A stretch of DNA of 64,000 bases from NCBI RefSeq assembly GCF_900113865.1, contig NZ_FOQY01000006.1:136041-200040 (forward strand). Direction: 5' to 3'. Shown one piece after another: positions 7,700 through 17,000 of this stretch; the stretch's first letter is position 1, and each line of letters opens with the position of its first letter. Below the pieces are notes generated by a model. It was not told the origin of the DNA and did not search any database. It was given only the letters and a program-made list of their open reading frames with translations. The stretch comes from Streptosporangium canum (GTDB lineage Bacteria; Actinomycetota; Actinomycetes; Streptosporangiales; Streptosporangiaceae). The translations under genes and the position numbers were made by a program.

Positions 7700-10600
7700 G
7701 TGAAACACGCTCGATCAACGTCCGGCTTAGCCTCCGCGACGCGTCGCGGAGGCTCGCTCCTGGCAACCTTTGCGCTCTCAGCTTCGATCCTGGCGACACC
7801 GGCCGTCGCCGAACCCACCCCGCCTCCTGACCCGGCTTCCACCACCGCACCGGTTGAGCCGAACTTCGTCGATCTGGCCAAGGCCGAAGCCAAGCGGACG
7901 GGCAAGGAGGTGGAGATTCCCAGCCTTCATACCGAGAACATGACCACCGTCGCCATGCCCGGCGGCAAAACGGTCAAGACGTATGTGTCGAGCACTGTCG
8001 TCCGTGTCCAGCGCGGTAGCGAGTGGCACAAGGTCGACCCGACGCTGGTCGTGGAGGACGGGGTCGTCAAACCCCGGATGACCAAACTGGACATCAAGCT
8101 GTCCAACGGCGGCGGCAATGCCCCTCTGCTGACCGCGAAGGGCGACTTCCTCGGTCTCAAGGAGGGCCAGCCCGGCGAGGTCAGCATCGCCGCGCCCGGC
8201 AAGTTGCCCGTGCCTGAGCTGTCCGACCATACCGCGACCTACCGGTCCGCCTACGGCCACAACATCGACCTGGTCGTCACCGTGACTCCCACGGGCTACC
8301 AGCAGCAGATCGTGATCCGCGAGCGGCCTGCCGAGCAGCTCAAGCTGCCCGTACAGATCGACCCGCCCTCTGGGATGAGCCTGGGCAAGTCCGCCAGTGG
8401 CAAGCCGTCCGCGCTCGCGGGCGGCAAGGAGGTCGCCGACCTGTCGGTGCTTCCGGTCATGGACGCCAAGGAGATCGCCACGCCTGGCAGCGGCAAGGCG
8501 GGCACCGCGACCGCGACCCTCACTGGAAGCGGTGACGATGCCGCGCTCGTCCTCGCCCCGGACGCCACGTTCCTGGCCGACCCGGCGGTGACCTACCCGG
8601 TGACGGTGGCCGCGGCCAACCCGACGCCGTGGCACGGAGCCGGCGCTCCCGCCGACACGTTCATCGCCAATGGCGGCAGCTACGTCAACGGCAGCTACTC
8701 GGCCAACAGCAACGCGCTCTTCGCCGGGCGCCGGGACGGCTACAACTACCGTTCCTACCTGAAGTTCGACCTCACGAACGCGCCATTCTTCGGCCAGCGG
8801 ATCATCGACGCGAACATCACGCTGTGGAACTACATCTCCAGCGCCTGCGGCAATGTCGGTGACATCTCCATGCACCGCGTCGCCGCCAGCTGGACCCCTA
8901 CCACGATCAAGTGGTCCGAGCAGCCACTCGCCGTAGCCGACGGCTACGTGGTCAACCCCTACGGCAAGGACGCGAACTGCTCCGACTGGATGGCCGAGGG
9001 CGAGCTCTGGTATTCCATCGAGCAGATCGCGCAGGCCTGGGCGGACGGAACGCCCAACCATGGCTTGATGGTCCGCGCGGTGGCCGAGTCGGGCGGGAAC
9101 AACTGGCGCCAGTACCTGTCGGGCAACTACCCGGAGACCGCTCCGGACGGCAGCCACCACCCCTACTTCTTCCTCGAGTACGAGGCTCCCGCTCCGCCCA
9201 AGGTCGATGGCTTCACATTCATGTCGCCAGACCCGATCACGAGCCTTCCGGCGTTCGAGGAGGCCCGCGCCCGGTCGATTTATGAGCCGGCAGGCAGTGA
9301 GCGGACCAGGATCGACAACACGCTCTCCGGTCAGATCGCCGGTCAGCGCGACGGAGAACCCTTCGAGGTCGTGGCGGACGAACTCGACCGCAGCCCCGGG
9401 GGCAACGACGGTGAGGACGGAACCGGCGAGGACACGCTCGGGCCGCGCGTGGTCAGCGTCGAGCCCGCGAACGGCGCTGCCGACGTCCCCCTGAACACGA
9501 AGCTGAAGGTCACCTTCTCCGAGCCGGTCACCGAGGCCGCCGTGGTGCTCAAGGACGCCAGCGGCGTCGAGGTGCCGACGCCGGCGACCTACGACAGCAG
9601 CGGGACGGTGGTGACATTCACGCCGGAACGCGCGCTGACCGCGGGAACCACGTACACAGTGGTGCTCTCGGACGCGGCCGACGAGTGGGAAAACAGGATG
9701 ACCACCTACACGTGGTCCTTCAGCACCCCGAAGCAGGCTGCGGGGCACTGGAAGTTCGATGAGGGCTCCGGTGATACGGCGAGCGATTCGTCGGGCAAAG
9801 GCCACGATGTGAAGCTGAACGAGACGGCTTCGTGGACCCCGGGTAAGAGCGGTACCGGGCTGACCAACACCCCTGCGGCCACCCCGACGCCGACGTCGGC
9901 CGGACCCGCGTCGCCCTCCCGGCTGAACGCGGTGGCGGCTGCCCCCGCGGTCGCCGGTTTCGGTCTGACCCCTTCACAGACGATCAACGGCGACATCGTG
10001 ACGTCGTCGTTGACGCCGACGCTCAAGGCGACGGCGACCGATGCCGCATCGGGCGCCTCGACTGTCGAGTTCCGCGTACTCAAGTACACCGACGACAGTC
10101 ACGTGTGGTCGGGTTCGCTGGCCAATGTGCCTTCCGGTACGGGGGCGTCGATCGCGGTGCCGACGAGCAAGCTGGTCGACGGCGTCAAGTACGAGTGGCA
10201 GGTACGTGCGACGTCCGCGGGTGGCGCTTCCGCCTGGTCGTCGTACCAGTTCTTCACGGTGGACGTGCCCGAGGCCGTGGTGGATCAGTTCCAGGTCACC
10301 CCGTCGTCGGGGACCGCCGGTGACACCAAGAGTTCCTCGCTGACCCCGACGCTGAAAGCCAGAGTCACCGATCCACTCGGCGGTCCGGCCATGGTCGACT
10401 TCCAGGTGGCCCGCTACTCCGACGACGTGGTGGTGTGGTCGACTACCTTGTCCGGCGTAGCTTCGGGCTCGCAGGCCTCCGTGACGGTCCCGGCCGGGAA
10501 ACTGCTCGACCTCACGAAGTACGAGTGGCGGGTCAAGGCCACCACGCCGGGATCCACCCCGGCCTGGACGCCCTATCAGTTCTTCACCGTGGACGCCGCT

Positions 10601-13600
10601 CCCGTGGTGGACCAGCTCCAGGTGAGCCCGTCGGCGGGCACCGGGACCGCCATCACTACTTCCATGCTGACGCCGACGCTCCTGGCCAGGGTCGTCGACA
10701 AGCTGGGCAGCACGGGCACGGTCGAGTTCCAGGTGGCCCGCTACTCCGACGACATCGTTGTCTGGTCAGATTCGGTGGCGAACGTCGCCTCCGGTACGCA
10801 GGCGTCGATCGTGGTTCCCGCGGCCAAGCTGCTCGACGGCATCAGATACGAGTGGCGGGTGAAGGCCACGGCCAGCGGCGCCACCTCGGCGTGGACGCCG
10901 CACCAGTTCTTCACCGTGGACGTGCCCGAGGCGGTGGTGGACCAGTTCCAGATCACGCCGTCGGCGATCTCCGGCACCGACACCTTCACCAGTTCCCTGA
11001 CCCCGACCTTGCGTGCGCGGGTGACCGATCCGCTGGACGGTCCTGCGACGGTCGACGTCCAGGTCGCCGACTGGGCCACCGACACCGTGCGGTGGTCGAG
11101 TTCGCTGAGCAACGTCGTATCGGGAAGCACCGCCACGATTGCGGTGCCGAGCGGCGTCCTGACTGACGGCGTGAAGTACGAGTGGCGGATCAAGGCCACC
11201 ACCCCGGGATCCACCCCGACCTGGTCGGCCTGGCAGGTCTTCACTGTGAACGTGCCCGAGGCGGTGGTGGACCAGTTCCAGATCACGCCGTCGGAGAACG
11301 TCGGCACGAGCACGGTGACACCATCGCTGACCCCGACCTTGCTAGCCCGCGTCACGGACCCGCTTGGCGGCACGGCCACGGTCGACTTCCAGGTCGCCGA
11401 CTGGGCCACCGACACGGTGTTCTGGTCAACGACCGTGACGGGCGTCGCCTCCGGCTCACAGGCGTCGGTAGCCGTTCCAGCCGGGAAGCTGTCCGACAAG
11501 ATCGACTACGAGTTCCGGGTCAAGGCCACCACACCGGGCTCGACGCCGGCCTGGTCGTCCTGGCAGCGGTTCCGGACCGACATCTTCGATCCGGCCACCG
11601 ACCCAGCGGTCAGCCAGCTCCAGGTCGTTCCTTCGCAGACCCAGGATGGGGTAACGGTCGCCACGTCGGTCATCCCTGAGCTGCGTGCGCTCGTGTCCCA
11701 CCCGCAGGGCAGCGCCTCGCGAGTGGAGGTCGAACTGGAGCACGACCCGGCCGCGCCACAGGGGCAGGGCAGTGGCCAGATCTGGGCCACGGCACTGGAC
11801 AATGTGGCATCCGGTACGGCTGTCTCGGTGCCCGTCCCTGAAGGCAGGCTGGCCGACGGCTGGCTGGTGCGCTGGCGGCTGCGTTCGCTGGTGGGTGGCA
11901 CCTCCTCCACCTGGTCTGCCTGGCAGCAGATGAAGGTCGCCGTGCCCAAGCCCGGGGTGGGCCAGTTCCAGGTCACCCCGTCGCAGGTGGCCGACGGCAA
12001 GACCGTCACCACCGTGCTCACGCCGTCGCTGCACGCGCAGGTCACCTACGCGCCCGGCGGTAACCTGCGGGCCGAGTTCGAGATCGAGCACGACCCCGCT
12101 GCTCCGGAAGGCCAGGGCAGTGGGCAGATCTGGGCCGGTACCGCCGACAACGTCCCGGTCGGGACACAGGCGTCGGTGACCGTCCCGGCAGGCGAGCTGA
12201 CCGACGGCTGGGCCGTGCGCTGGCGCGTGCGCTCCACCACGGGCACGCTCGCCTCGGCGTGGTCGGACTGGCAGCAGTTGCTGGTGGACCAGCCGGACTC
12301 GGCTCCCGCCGTACAGGAGCTGCAGGTCACCCCGTCGCAGCAGGTGGACGGCAAGACCGTCACCTCCACTGCGACCCCGCAGTTGCGGGCCACCGTGCTC
12401 GACCCTCGCGGTGAGGCTCTCACCGCGGAGTTCGAGATCGAGCACGATCCGGCCGCTCCCGACGGTCAGGGCAGTGGCCAGATCTGGGCCGACAACGTGG
12501 CCGGTGTCGAGGTCGGCGCCCAGGCCGCGCTCGCCGTACCCGCAGGAAAGTTGAGTGACGGCTGGGTGGTGCGCTGGCGTGCCCGGGCCACCTCGGCGAC
12601 CACATCCTCGGCGTGGTCGGGCTGGCAGCAACTCACCATCGAGATTCCCAAGCCCGGGGTGGACCAGCTTCAGGTCACCCCGTCGGAGCAGGTCGACAGC
12701 AAGACGGTGACCCCGATGCTGACGCCGTCGCTGCAGGCGCGGGTCACCTACGGTCCCGGCGGTAACCTGCGGGCCGAGTTCGAGATCGAGCACGATCCCT
12801 CCGCCCCCGAGGGCCAGGGGACCGGGCAGATCTGGACGACCTCGGTCGAGGGGGCCGCAGGCACGCAGGTCGCGGTAGCCGTGCCAGCCGGGAAGCTGAC
12901 CGACGGCTGGACGGTGCGCTGGCGCGTCCGCTCCCACATCGACGAGCTGGCCTCGGCCTGGTCGGGCTGGAAGCAGCTGGTCGTGGACCGGCCGGACTCG
13001 GCGCCCGCGGTGGACGACCTCAAGGTCACGCCGTCCAAGAAGATCGATGACCGGACGGTCACTCGCATCGAGACGCCGACGCTGGCCGCGAAGGTCACCG
13101 ATCCCCGTGGCGATGCGCTCACCGCGGAGTTCGAGATCGAGCACGATCCGGCCGCTCCCGACGGTCAGGGCAGCGGGCAGATCTGGGCCGACAACGTGGC
13201 CGGTGTCGAGGTCGGCGCCCAGGCCGCGCTCGCCGTACCCGTCGGGAAGCTGGCCGACGGTTGGCTGGTGCGCTGGCGCGTTCGCGCGGCGTCGCCCAGC
13301 GCGGCGTCGGCGTGGTCGGACTGGCAGGTGCTCAAGGTCGACGTCATCCACCCGGGTGAGGAGCCGCTGGCGCAGACCACCGGCTCGGTGATCCGGACGG
13401 ACGAAAGCTTCACGGTGGCTGCCTGGCTGCGGTGGAGCGACGCCAACGGCGACTACGACGTCGTCGCACAGAAGGGCGACCATCAGGAACCCTTCCGGCT
13501 CGGCAACGACCCCGCGCACGGACTGGTGTTCACCCTCACCAGTGCCGACACCGCCGACGCGACGGTCGAGGGTGCGCTCTCGGGCACGCGGGCACCGGTC

Positions 13601-15337
13601 GACGAGTGGTTCCACCTGGCGGGTGTGTACGACGCGGCGGCCAAGACCGCCTCGCTGTACCTCAACGGTGTACTGATCAAGAGCGCGCCGGTGAGCTTCA
13701 CCACCTGGAACGCCGCCACAGCCATGGCACTCGGCAGCCGGATGAAGGGCGACCTGGACGAGGTCCAGGTCTTCCAGCGGACTCTGGATACCACCCAGAT
13801 CCTCGCCCTGCTGGCGAGCTCGGCCTCCCAGCCTTCCCAGGCCAGGGCGTCCGCGACTCCGAGCGCTGCCGCCGTACCGGCCATGGTCGGCAACTTCAAC
13901 TACAAGCACCCGTCGTTGGAGACCTGCTACGCCACCGAAAGGGCGCCAAGGTTCACCGACGCCTATTCGCGGATGCAGGAGCGCCCACACTCGGCCTGCT
14001 GGACCAGCTGGATCGGGCACGGCGGATGGGAGGAGGTCGACGAGAACGGCGTCAAGCGGCGCAAGAACCGGACCGCCTGGTGGGTCAGGATGTTCCCCGG
14101 GCCACTGCGGATCCCGGCGAAGCTGCTGGACAAGGTGACCGACGACGACGTGTTCACCTTCCGCGTGACCTGGGTGGCGCACACCTACATCGGCAACCAC
14201 ACCGGAGAGGCTGTCTACAAGAGCGGTGCCGACGACACCGAGCTGAAGCCGCAGAACATCAAGTTCTTCGTGAAGCTGACAGACTTCGGCATCTGGAACA
14301 GAGGTGTCAGGCGTACCGAGCTGGATGCCGATCTGAGCGACGTCAAGATCGAGTTCGACCTTGCCACGCAGGGCTGCGAGGTCCAGGCGGGCAGTCCCGA
14401 TCCCACCCAGCTGAAGACGATCTCCGGCTGGCGCTCGACAGCGTACCTGGAGTACCTGATCAAAACGGCCAAACCGGCGTCACACGACAGGGAAGTCTGC
14501 TCGATCCTGCCCGCCATCACCAAGTACGGGGACAAGCGGGGCCGGCTTCCCCTGTGGGACCAGGAACTCCTCGGCGAAGCAGGCAAACGACAGGGCGTTG
14601 TGCGGTGGGGACAGGGCGTTCCGAGTAACACCCTATGGTCTCCCAGTTTCCGCTGCGACTGGAGGCAACTCGGGAACTTCGGTGAGGAGACGGCGAACAC
14701 CGGCGGGTGCATCTACATCAGAGCCGACCGGGTGTTCACGATGTCCAAGAGCAGGGACGACGAATTCCTGGATGTCATCAACCACATAGAGAAGGCCCTG
14801 AGCCCGGCGACGAACTCCCTCACCTACCCGCCCTACCGCCCTGGAGATACGACCGACGGGCGAATAAAAAACCGTCCGCCGGTCAAGGGGCCGCTGGGCA
14901 ACGAACTGCCGAAGGTCATCGGGGGCAACTACGCCGCTGCCCCGAACACCCGGCAGGGAGAACCCCTGTGGAGAGCGGCGAAGGGCGTCTACGCCAAGAA
15001 CAGGAGGGTGTTCTCCGGAACTCCCTTCGCGGTGCCCGAGGACAACTGGGAGTTGCCCTACGGAGGGACCTATTGCAGGTACTACACCAAGGAGGTGTAC
15101 CAGCAATGGGGCTACCGGAACGTGCAGTGCGACGAATATCCGTTCGCGTCGACCGAGCAGGGAGCACTGAAGGACAAGATCCACTATTCGATTCAAGGGG
15201 TCCGAAAAGACCACAACGAGGATCATGGAGATGCGCTGAAGGCGTTCTACGGCCACTATCGCCTTCTCGACTACGACCCTGATAACACCATCACCAAGAT
15301 CAGCGACAGCCCGTTCTGGGTGAAGATCGTGAAATAA
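7700..15337 (+). CDS. Giant secreted polymorphic-toxin-like protein with C-terminal NucA/NucB DNase domain
   Basis: This 2545-aa secreted protein has a Sec signal peptide ending at AVA about residue 37, a DNRLRE domain at about 317-500 and an SbsA-type Ig-like domain at about 580-676. The first strand of a LamG jellyroll (HWKFDEGSGD) is at about 680, then ten 95-115-aa tandem repeats at about 751-1884. The rest of the LamG domain follows at about 1891-2041, then an uncharacterised linker. The C-terminal domain at about 2310-2545 carries CDEYPFAST (Cys2477) and HGDALKAFY, the signature of NucA/NucB endonucleases. GTG 7700 is preceded by GAAAGGG at 5 nt; ATG 7658 would bury the signal peptide. 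The DNase is expected to act outside the cell or after delivery to rivals. A candidate immunity gene follows. Confidence 0.85.
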   Translation: MKHARSTSGLASATRRGGSLLATFALSASILATPAVAEPTPPPDPASTTAPVEPNFVDLAKAEAKRTGKEVEIPSLHTENMTTVAMPGGKTVKTYVSSTVVRVQRGSEWHKVDPTLVVEDGVVKPRMTKLDIKLSNGGGNAPLLTAKGDFLGLKEGQPGEVSIAAPGKLPVPELSDHTATYRSAYGHNIDLVVTVTPTGYQQQIVIRERPAEQLKLPVQIDPPSGMSLGKSASGKPSALAGGKEVADLSVLPVMDAKEIATPGSGKAGTATATLTGSGDDAALVLAPDATFLADPAVTYPVTVAAANPTPWHGAGAPADTFIANGGSYVNGSYSANSNALFAGRRDGYNYRSYLKFDLTNAPFFGQRIIDANITLWNYISSACGNVGDISMHRVAASWTPTTIKWSEQPLAVADGYVVNPYGKDANCSDWMAEGELWYSIEQIAQAWADGTPNHGLMVRAVAESGGNNWRQYLSGNYPETAPDGSHHPYFFLEYEAPAPPKVDGFTFMSPDPITSLPAFEEARARSIYEPAGSERTRIDNTLSGQIAGQRDGEPFEVVADELDRSPGGNDGEDGTGEDTLGPRVVSVEPANGAADVPLNTKLKVTFSEPVTEAAVVLKDASGVEVPTPATYDSSGTVVTFTPERALTAGTTYTVVLSDAADEWENRMTTYTWSFSTPKQAAGHWKFDEGSGDTASDSSGKGHDVKLNETASWTPGKSGTGLTNTPAATPTPTSAGPASPSRLNAVAAAPAVAGFGLTPSQTINGDIVTSSLTPTLKATATDAASGASTVEFRVLKYTDDSHVWSGSLANVPSGTGASIAVPTSKLVDGVKYEWQVRATSAGGASAWSSYQFFTVDVPEAVVDQFQVTPSSGTAGDTKSSSLTPTLKARVTDPLGGPAMVDFQVARYSDDVVVWSTTLSGVASGSQASVTVPAGKLLDLTKYEWRVKATTPGSTPAWTPYQFFTVDAAPVVDQLQVSPSAGTGTAITTSMLTPTLLARVVDKLGSTGTVEFQVARYSDDIVVWSDSVANVASGTQASIVVPAAKLLDGIRYEWRVKATASGATSAWTPHQFFTVDVPEAVVDQFQITPSAISGTDTFTSSLTPTLRARVTDPLDGPATVDVQVADWATDTVRWSSSLSNVVSGSTATIAVPSGVLTDGVKYEWRIKATTPGSTPTWSAWQVFTVNVPEAVVDQFQITPSENVGTSTVTPSLTPTLLARVTDPLGGTATVDFQVADWATDTVFWSTTVTGVASGSQASVAVPAGKLSDKIDYEFRVKATTPGSTPAWSSWQRFRTDIFDPATDPAVSQLQVVPSQTQDGVTVATSVIPELRALVSHPQGSASRVEVELEHDPAAPQGQGSGQIWATALDNVASGTAVSVPVPEGRLADGWLVRWRLRSLVGGTSSTWSAWQQMKVAVPKPGVGQFQVTPSQVADGKTVTTVLTPSLHAQVTYAPGGNLRAEFEIEHDPAAPEGQGSGQIWAGTADNVPVGTQASVTVPAGELTDGWAVRWRVRSTTGTLASAWSDWQQLLVDQPDSAPAVQELQVTPSQQVDGKTVTSTATPQLRATVLDPRGEALTAEFEIEHDPAAPDGQGSGQIWADNVAGVEVGAQAALAVPAGKLSDGWVVRWRARATSATTSSAWSGWQQLTIEIPKPGVDQLQVTPSEQVDSKTVTPMLTPSLQARVTYGPGGNLRAEFEIEHDPSAPEGQGTGQIWTTSVEGAAGTQVAVAVPAGKLTDGWTVRWRVRSHIDELASAWSGWKQLVVDRPDSAPAVDDLKVTPSKKIDDRTVTRIETPTLAAKVTDPRGDALTAEFEIEHDPAAPDGQGSGQIWADNVAGVEVGAQAALAVPVGKLADGWLVRWRVRAASPSAASAWSDWQVLKVDVIHPGEEPLAQTTGSVIRTDESFTVAAWLRWSDANGDYDVVAQKGDHQEPFRLGNDPAHGLVFTLTSADTADATVEGALSGTRAPVDEWFHLAGVYDAAAKTASLYLNGVLIKSAPVSFTTWNAATAMALGSRMKGDLDEVQVFQRTLDTTQILALLASSASQPSQARASATPSAAAVPAMVGNFNYKHPSLETCYATERAPRFTDAYSRMQERPHSACWTSWIGHGGWEEVDENGVKRRKNRTAWWVRMFPGPLRIPAKLLDKVTDDDVFTFRVTWVAHTYIGNHTGEAVYKSGADDTELKPQNIKFFVKLTDFGIWNRGVRRTELDADLSDVKIEFDLATQGCEVQAGSPDPTQLKTISGWRSTAYLEYLIKTAKPASHDREVCSILPAITKYGDKRGRLPLWDQELLGEAGKRQGVVRWGQGVPSNTLWSPSFRCDWRQLGNFGEETANTGGCIYIRADRVFTMSKSRDDEFLDVINHIEKALSPATNSLTYPPYRPGDTTDGRIKNRPPVKGPLGNELPKVIGGNYAAAPNTRQGEPLWRAAKGVYAKNRRVFSGTPFAVPEDNWELPYGGTYCRYYTKEVYQQWGYRNVQCDEYPFASTEQGALKDKIHYSIQGVRKDHNEDHGDALKAFYGHYRLLDYDPDNTITKISDSPFWVKIVK
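9955..13350 (+). repeat. Ten tandem fibronectin-like repeats within the giant protein
   Basis: Each unit starts with a QxQVTPS-like element, contains TPxLxARV and ends with a W-S-x-W-Q/P-Y-Q-x-F/L beta strand. Units 1-5 share VDFQVARYSDD-type centres, and units 6-10 share EFEIEHDPAAP and GQGSGQIW. The array therefore has two sub-families. It probably forms a rigid stalk of beta-sandwich domains. Confidence 0.85.
12419..13240 (+). repeat. Near-identical 123-bp segments in repeats 8 and 10
   Basis: Bases 12419-12541 and 13118-13240 are identical except for two positions, at an offset of 699 bp (two repeat units). The intervening repeat 9 differs, so recent gene conversion or unequal exchange is likely. 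Confidence 0.9.
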
Positions 15338-15346
15338 TCGCCCATC

Positions 15347-15379
15347 GAATGCGGGGCTGCCGAGCGCAGCCCCGCATTC
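15347..15379. terminator. Perfect 14-bp hairpin between toxin and candidate immunity gene
   Basis: GAATGCGGGGCTGC (15347-15360) pairs exactly with 15366-15379 around a CGAGC loop. It begins 10 bases after the toxin stop and ends 25 bases before the next start. With no U-tract it could be a terminator, an attenuator or an mRNA-stabilising element. Confidence 0.65.
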
Positions 15380-15403
15380 CCATTGGACAGCAGGATGTGA
15401 AGA

Positions 15404-16012
15404 ATGACGAACACGGAACAGGCTCTTCCCGCGGAGAACCAGTGGGACCTGCTGGTCGAGTACGGCCGCGGACTCCAGCTCGGCTTCCATGCCCTCTGGG
15501 TGGAGAGCGACGACCCGGAAGAACTGTCCAGCCGATTCCGCGTGGACCCGGGCTCACGCCTGGAGTGCGACGTGACAACGCTCGCGGGAAGGTACAAAGG
15601 CCCTCCGGCGAAAGGCATCTGGATCGGCCCGCACGCGCCGGGCTGGACCCATCTCTTCGTCTTCGGGCTGTCCTCGACCCATCCCGCGATCGGCAATCTC
15701 GGAAAGCGGCGAGCCTTCCAGATCAAATTCTGGGGCGAGGTGGGTGAAGGACTTGAGCCGCTGTACCTCCATTACGACGGGGAACTGCTCGGCGATGTCA
15801 ATCCACCGTACGAGGAGGGCGGATACATGTCCCTCCCCGACTACCGGCCCTTCACCGAGGGGCTGGCACTCGACCCCGATGGTGACCTTGAGCATGATGT
15901 CCACACCCTGTGGTGCGTGGTCGGCCGGATCACGGGACGCTTCGCAGATCGGGAGTGGTGGACGCCGACCCGTACCTTCTACAGCATCCCCGCCGGAGCC
16001 TGGGAACGCTGA
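15404..16012 (+). CDS. Hypothetical protein, candidate immunity protein for the DNase toxin
   Basis: A 202-aa soluble protein with no signal peptide or membrane segment. It is rich in W, D, E and G, with blocks GIWIGPHAPGWTH (about residues 67-79), FQIKFWGEV, YLHYDGELLGD and a C-terminal WWTPTRTFYSIP. No family is recognised. Its acidic character, small size and position 66 bp downstream of a C-terminal nuclease in the same orientation are the usual hallmarks of immunity proteins in polymorphic toxin loci. ATG 15404 is preceded by AGGA and GAAG. The function is inferred from context only. Confidence 0.7.
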   Translation: MTNTEQALPAENQWDLLVEYGRGLQLGFHALWVESDDPEELSSRFRVDPGSRLECDVTTLAGRYKGPPAKGIWIGPHAPGWTHLFVFGLSSTHPAIGNLGKRRAFQIKFWGEVGEGLEPLYLHYDGELLGDVNPPYEEGGYMSLPDYRPFTEGLALDPDGDLEHDVHTLWCVVGRITGRFADREWWTPTRTFYSIPAGAWER

Positions 16013-16460
16013 ACAACGCTGACCCCGGCCAGCACCACGGCCGCCATGGCGAGGGCTGCCCCGCCCCCGCGGTGGCGGCGAGTCTGCCCAGCACCGCCGA
16101 CCCGAGCGCCCCTCCGACCTGCCGCACGGAGTTGAACAGCCCGCCCACGACACCCCCGGTCCCCGCGGGCGCCGCGCCGACGATCGTCGTGGTCAGCGGC
16201 ACGATGATGAAGGGCGGGTGTGCGAGCCCGGCCTGGGCGGGGGTCAGGTGCAGGTGGTCGAGAAGGTGCAGGCCGAGGGCGAAGAGCACCTCCGACATGA
16301 CGAGCTGGATCGCCGCGCCCGTGGCCGGCATCCGGGGCACCCCGCCTGCGCGCAGCAGGGCGGGCGGGAAAGCCGGGGCGGACCGCGGCGCTCGCCGGCG
16401 ACGAGGACGGCCAGGGCGAGCGCGGACCCGACGGCCTGACGGCGGTCGCCGGCGCGCTCG
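16013..16460 (-). pseudogene. C-terminal remnant of a DHA2-family MFS transporter
   Basis: Read on the minus strand, about 100 codons encode QLVMSEVLFALGLHLLD, IIVPLTTTIVGAAPAG and NSVRQVGGALGSAVLG. The last is the conserved helix of 14-TM DHA2 drug exporters. Upstream, around 16340-16460, TM-like sequence (AVGSALALAVLVAGERR) continues in another frame. The gene is therefore truncated and frameshifted, and its 3' end meets the candidate immunity gene. Confidence 0.6.
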
Positions 16461-16465
16461 CCGGT

Positions 16466-16720
16466 CTACTTGTAGCGGAAGTACACGAACAGCCGACCGT
16501 GGTTCTTGGCGTCCTTGTCGATGCGGTGGTAGAGGGCCTTGATCTCCTTCTGCTCCAGGAAGCGCAGGACCTTCTTCTTGAGCTGACCCGACCCCTTGCC
16601 CGGGATGATCTCGACCTCGGTGGCCTTCTTCCTGATGGCCTCGTCGATGATGCCCCGCAGCGCTTTGTCGATCTCACCGCCCCGGTTGAAGATCGGATGC
16701 AGATCCAGCTTGAGCTTCAA
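16466..16720 (-). CDS. Small Smr (MutS2-type nuclease) domain protein
   Basis: An 84-aa stand-alone Smr domain. The LDLHP motif is at residues 5-9 and the characteristic GKGSGQL loop near 42-48, the two conserved elements of Smr endonuclease domains in MutS2 and SmrA/B. The start is TTG 16720 with GGGAGG at 5 nt. Stand-alone Smr proteins can nick or cleave RNA or DNA, including at stalled ribosomes; the substrate here is unknown. It is monocistronic. Confidence 0.8.
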   Translation of the reverse strand: MKLKLDLHPIFNRGGEIDKALRGIIDEAIRKKATEVEIIPGKGSGQLKKKVLRFLEQKEIKALYHRIDKDAKNHGRLFVYFRYK

Positions 16721-16871
16721 CCGGGCCTCCCACAGGTCGCGTCGGACCAGTTTACGCGCACCAGCTCGCCGCGTTTCATCCCCAAATGTACGAGGGGCTG
16801 ATGAGCCGCGGGCCGGCTCTGCCGATGAGACCGGAGCTCACCTCCGCCGCGCCGGCCCTCTCCGCGTGAAC

Positions 16872-16903
16872 CTGACAGGCCGCTGGGCTGACAGGCCGCT
16901 GGG
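16872..16903. repeat. 16-bp tandem repeat
   Basis: CTGACAGGCCGCTGGG occurs twice head-to-tail, followed by a partial third CTGACC. It lies in the gap (16721-17146) between Smr and the protease gene. Apart from this repeat and the leader described next, nothing is seen in 16732-16937. Confidence 0.8.
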
Positions 16904-16937
16904 CTGACCGAGTAATTAAATTTGACCAATTAATCCG

Positions 16938-16966
16938 TTGATTGTGGCAATTCCACGATCTAGGCA
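16938..16966 (+). promoter_or_regulatory. Predicted promoter with operator-like inverted repeat for the protease gene
   Basis: TTGATT (16938-16943) and TAGGCA (16961-16966) are spaced by 17 bp. The spacer is an inverted repeat, GATTGTGG (16940-16947) and CCACGATC (16953-16960), matching at 7 of 8 positions. A protein bound there would block RNA polymerase. The surrounding DNA is notably AT-rich. Confidence 0.45.
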
Positions 16967-17000
16967 AATAAATGATCTCTAGTTAGGCTCCCTGCATGAT

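Noticed and set aside
11456..14200. Long antisense frame (914 codons) through the giant protein
   Set aside because: It lies opposite a clearly coding repeat array; the open frame follows from GC-rich codon structure and repeats. No domains are recognisable.
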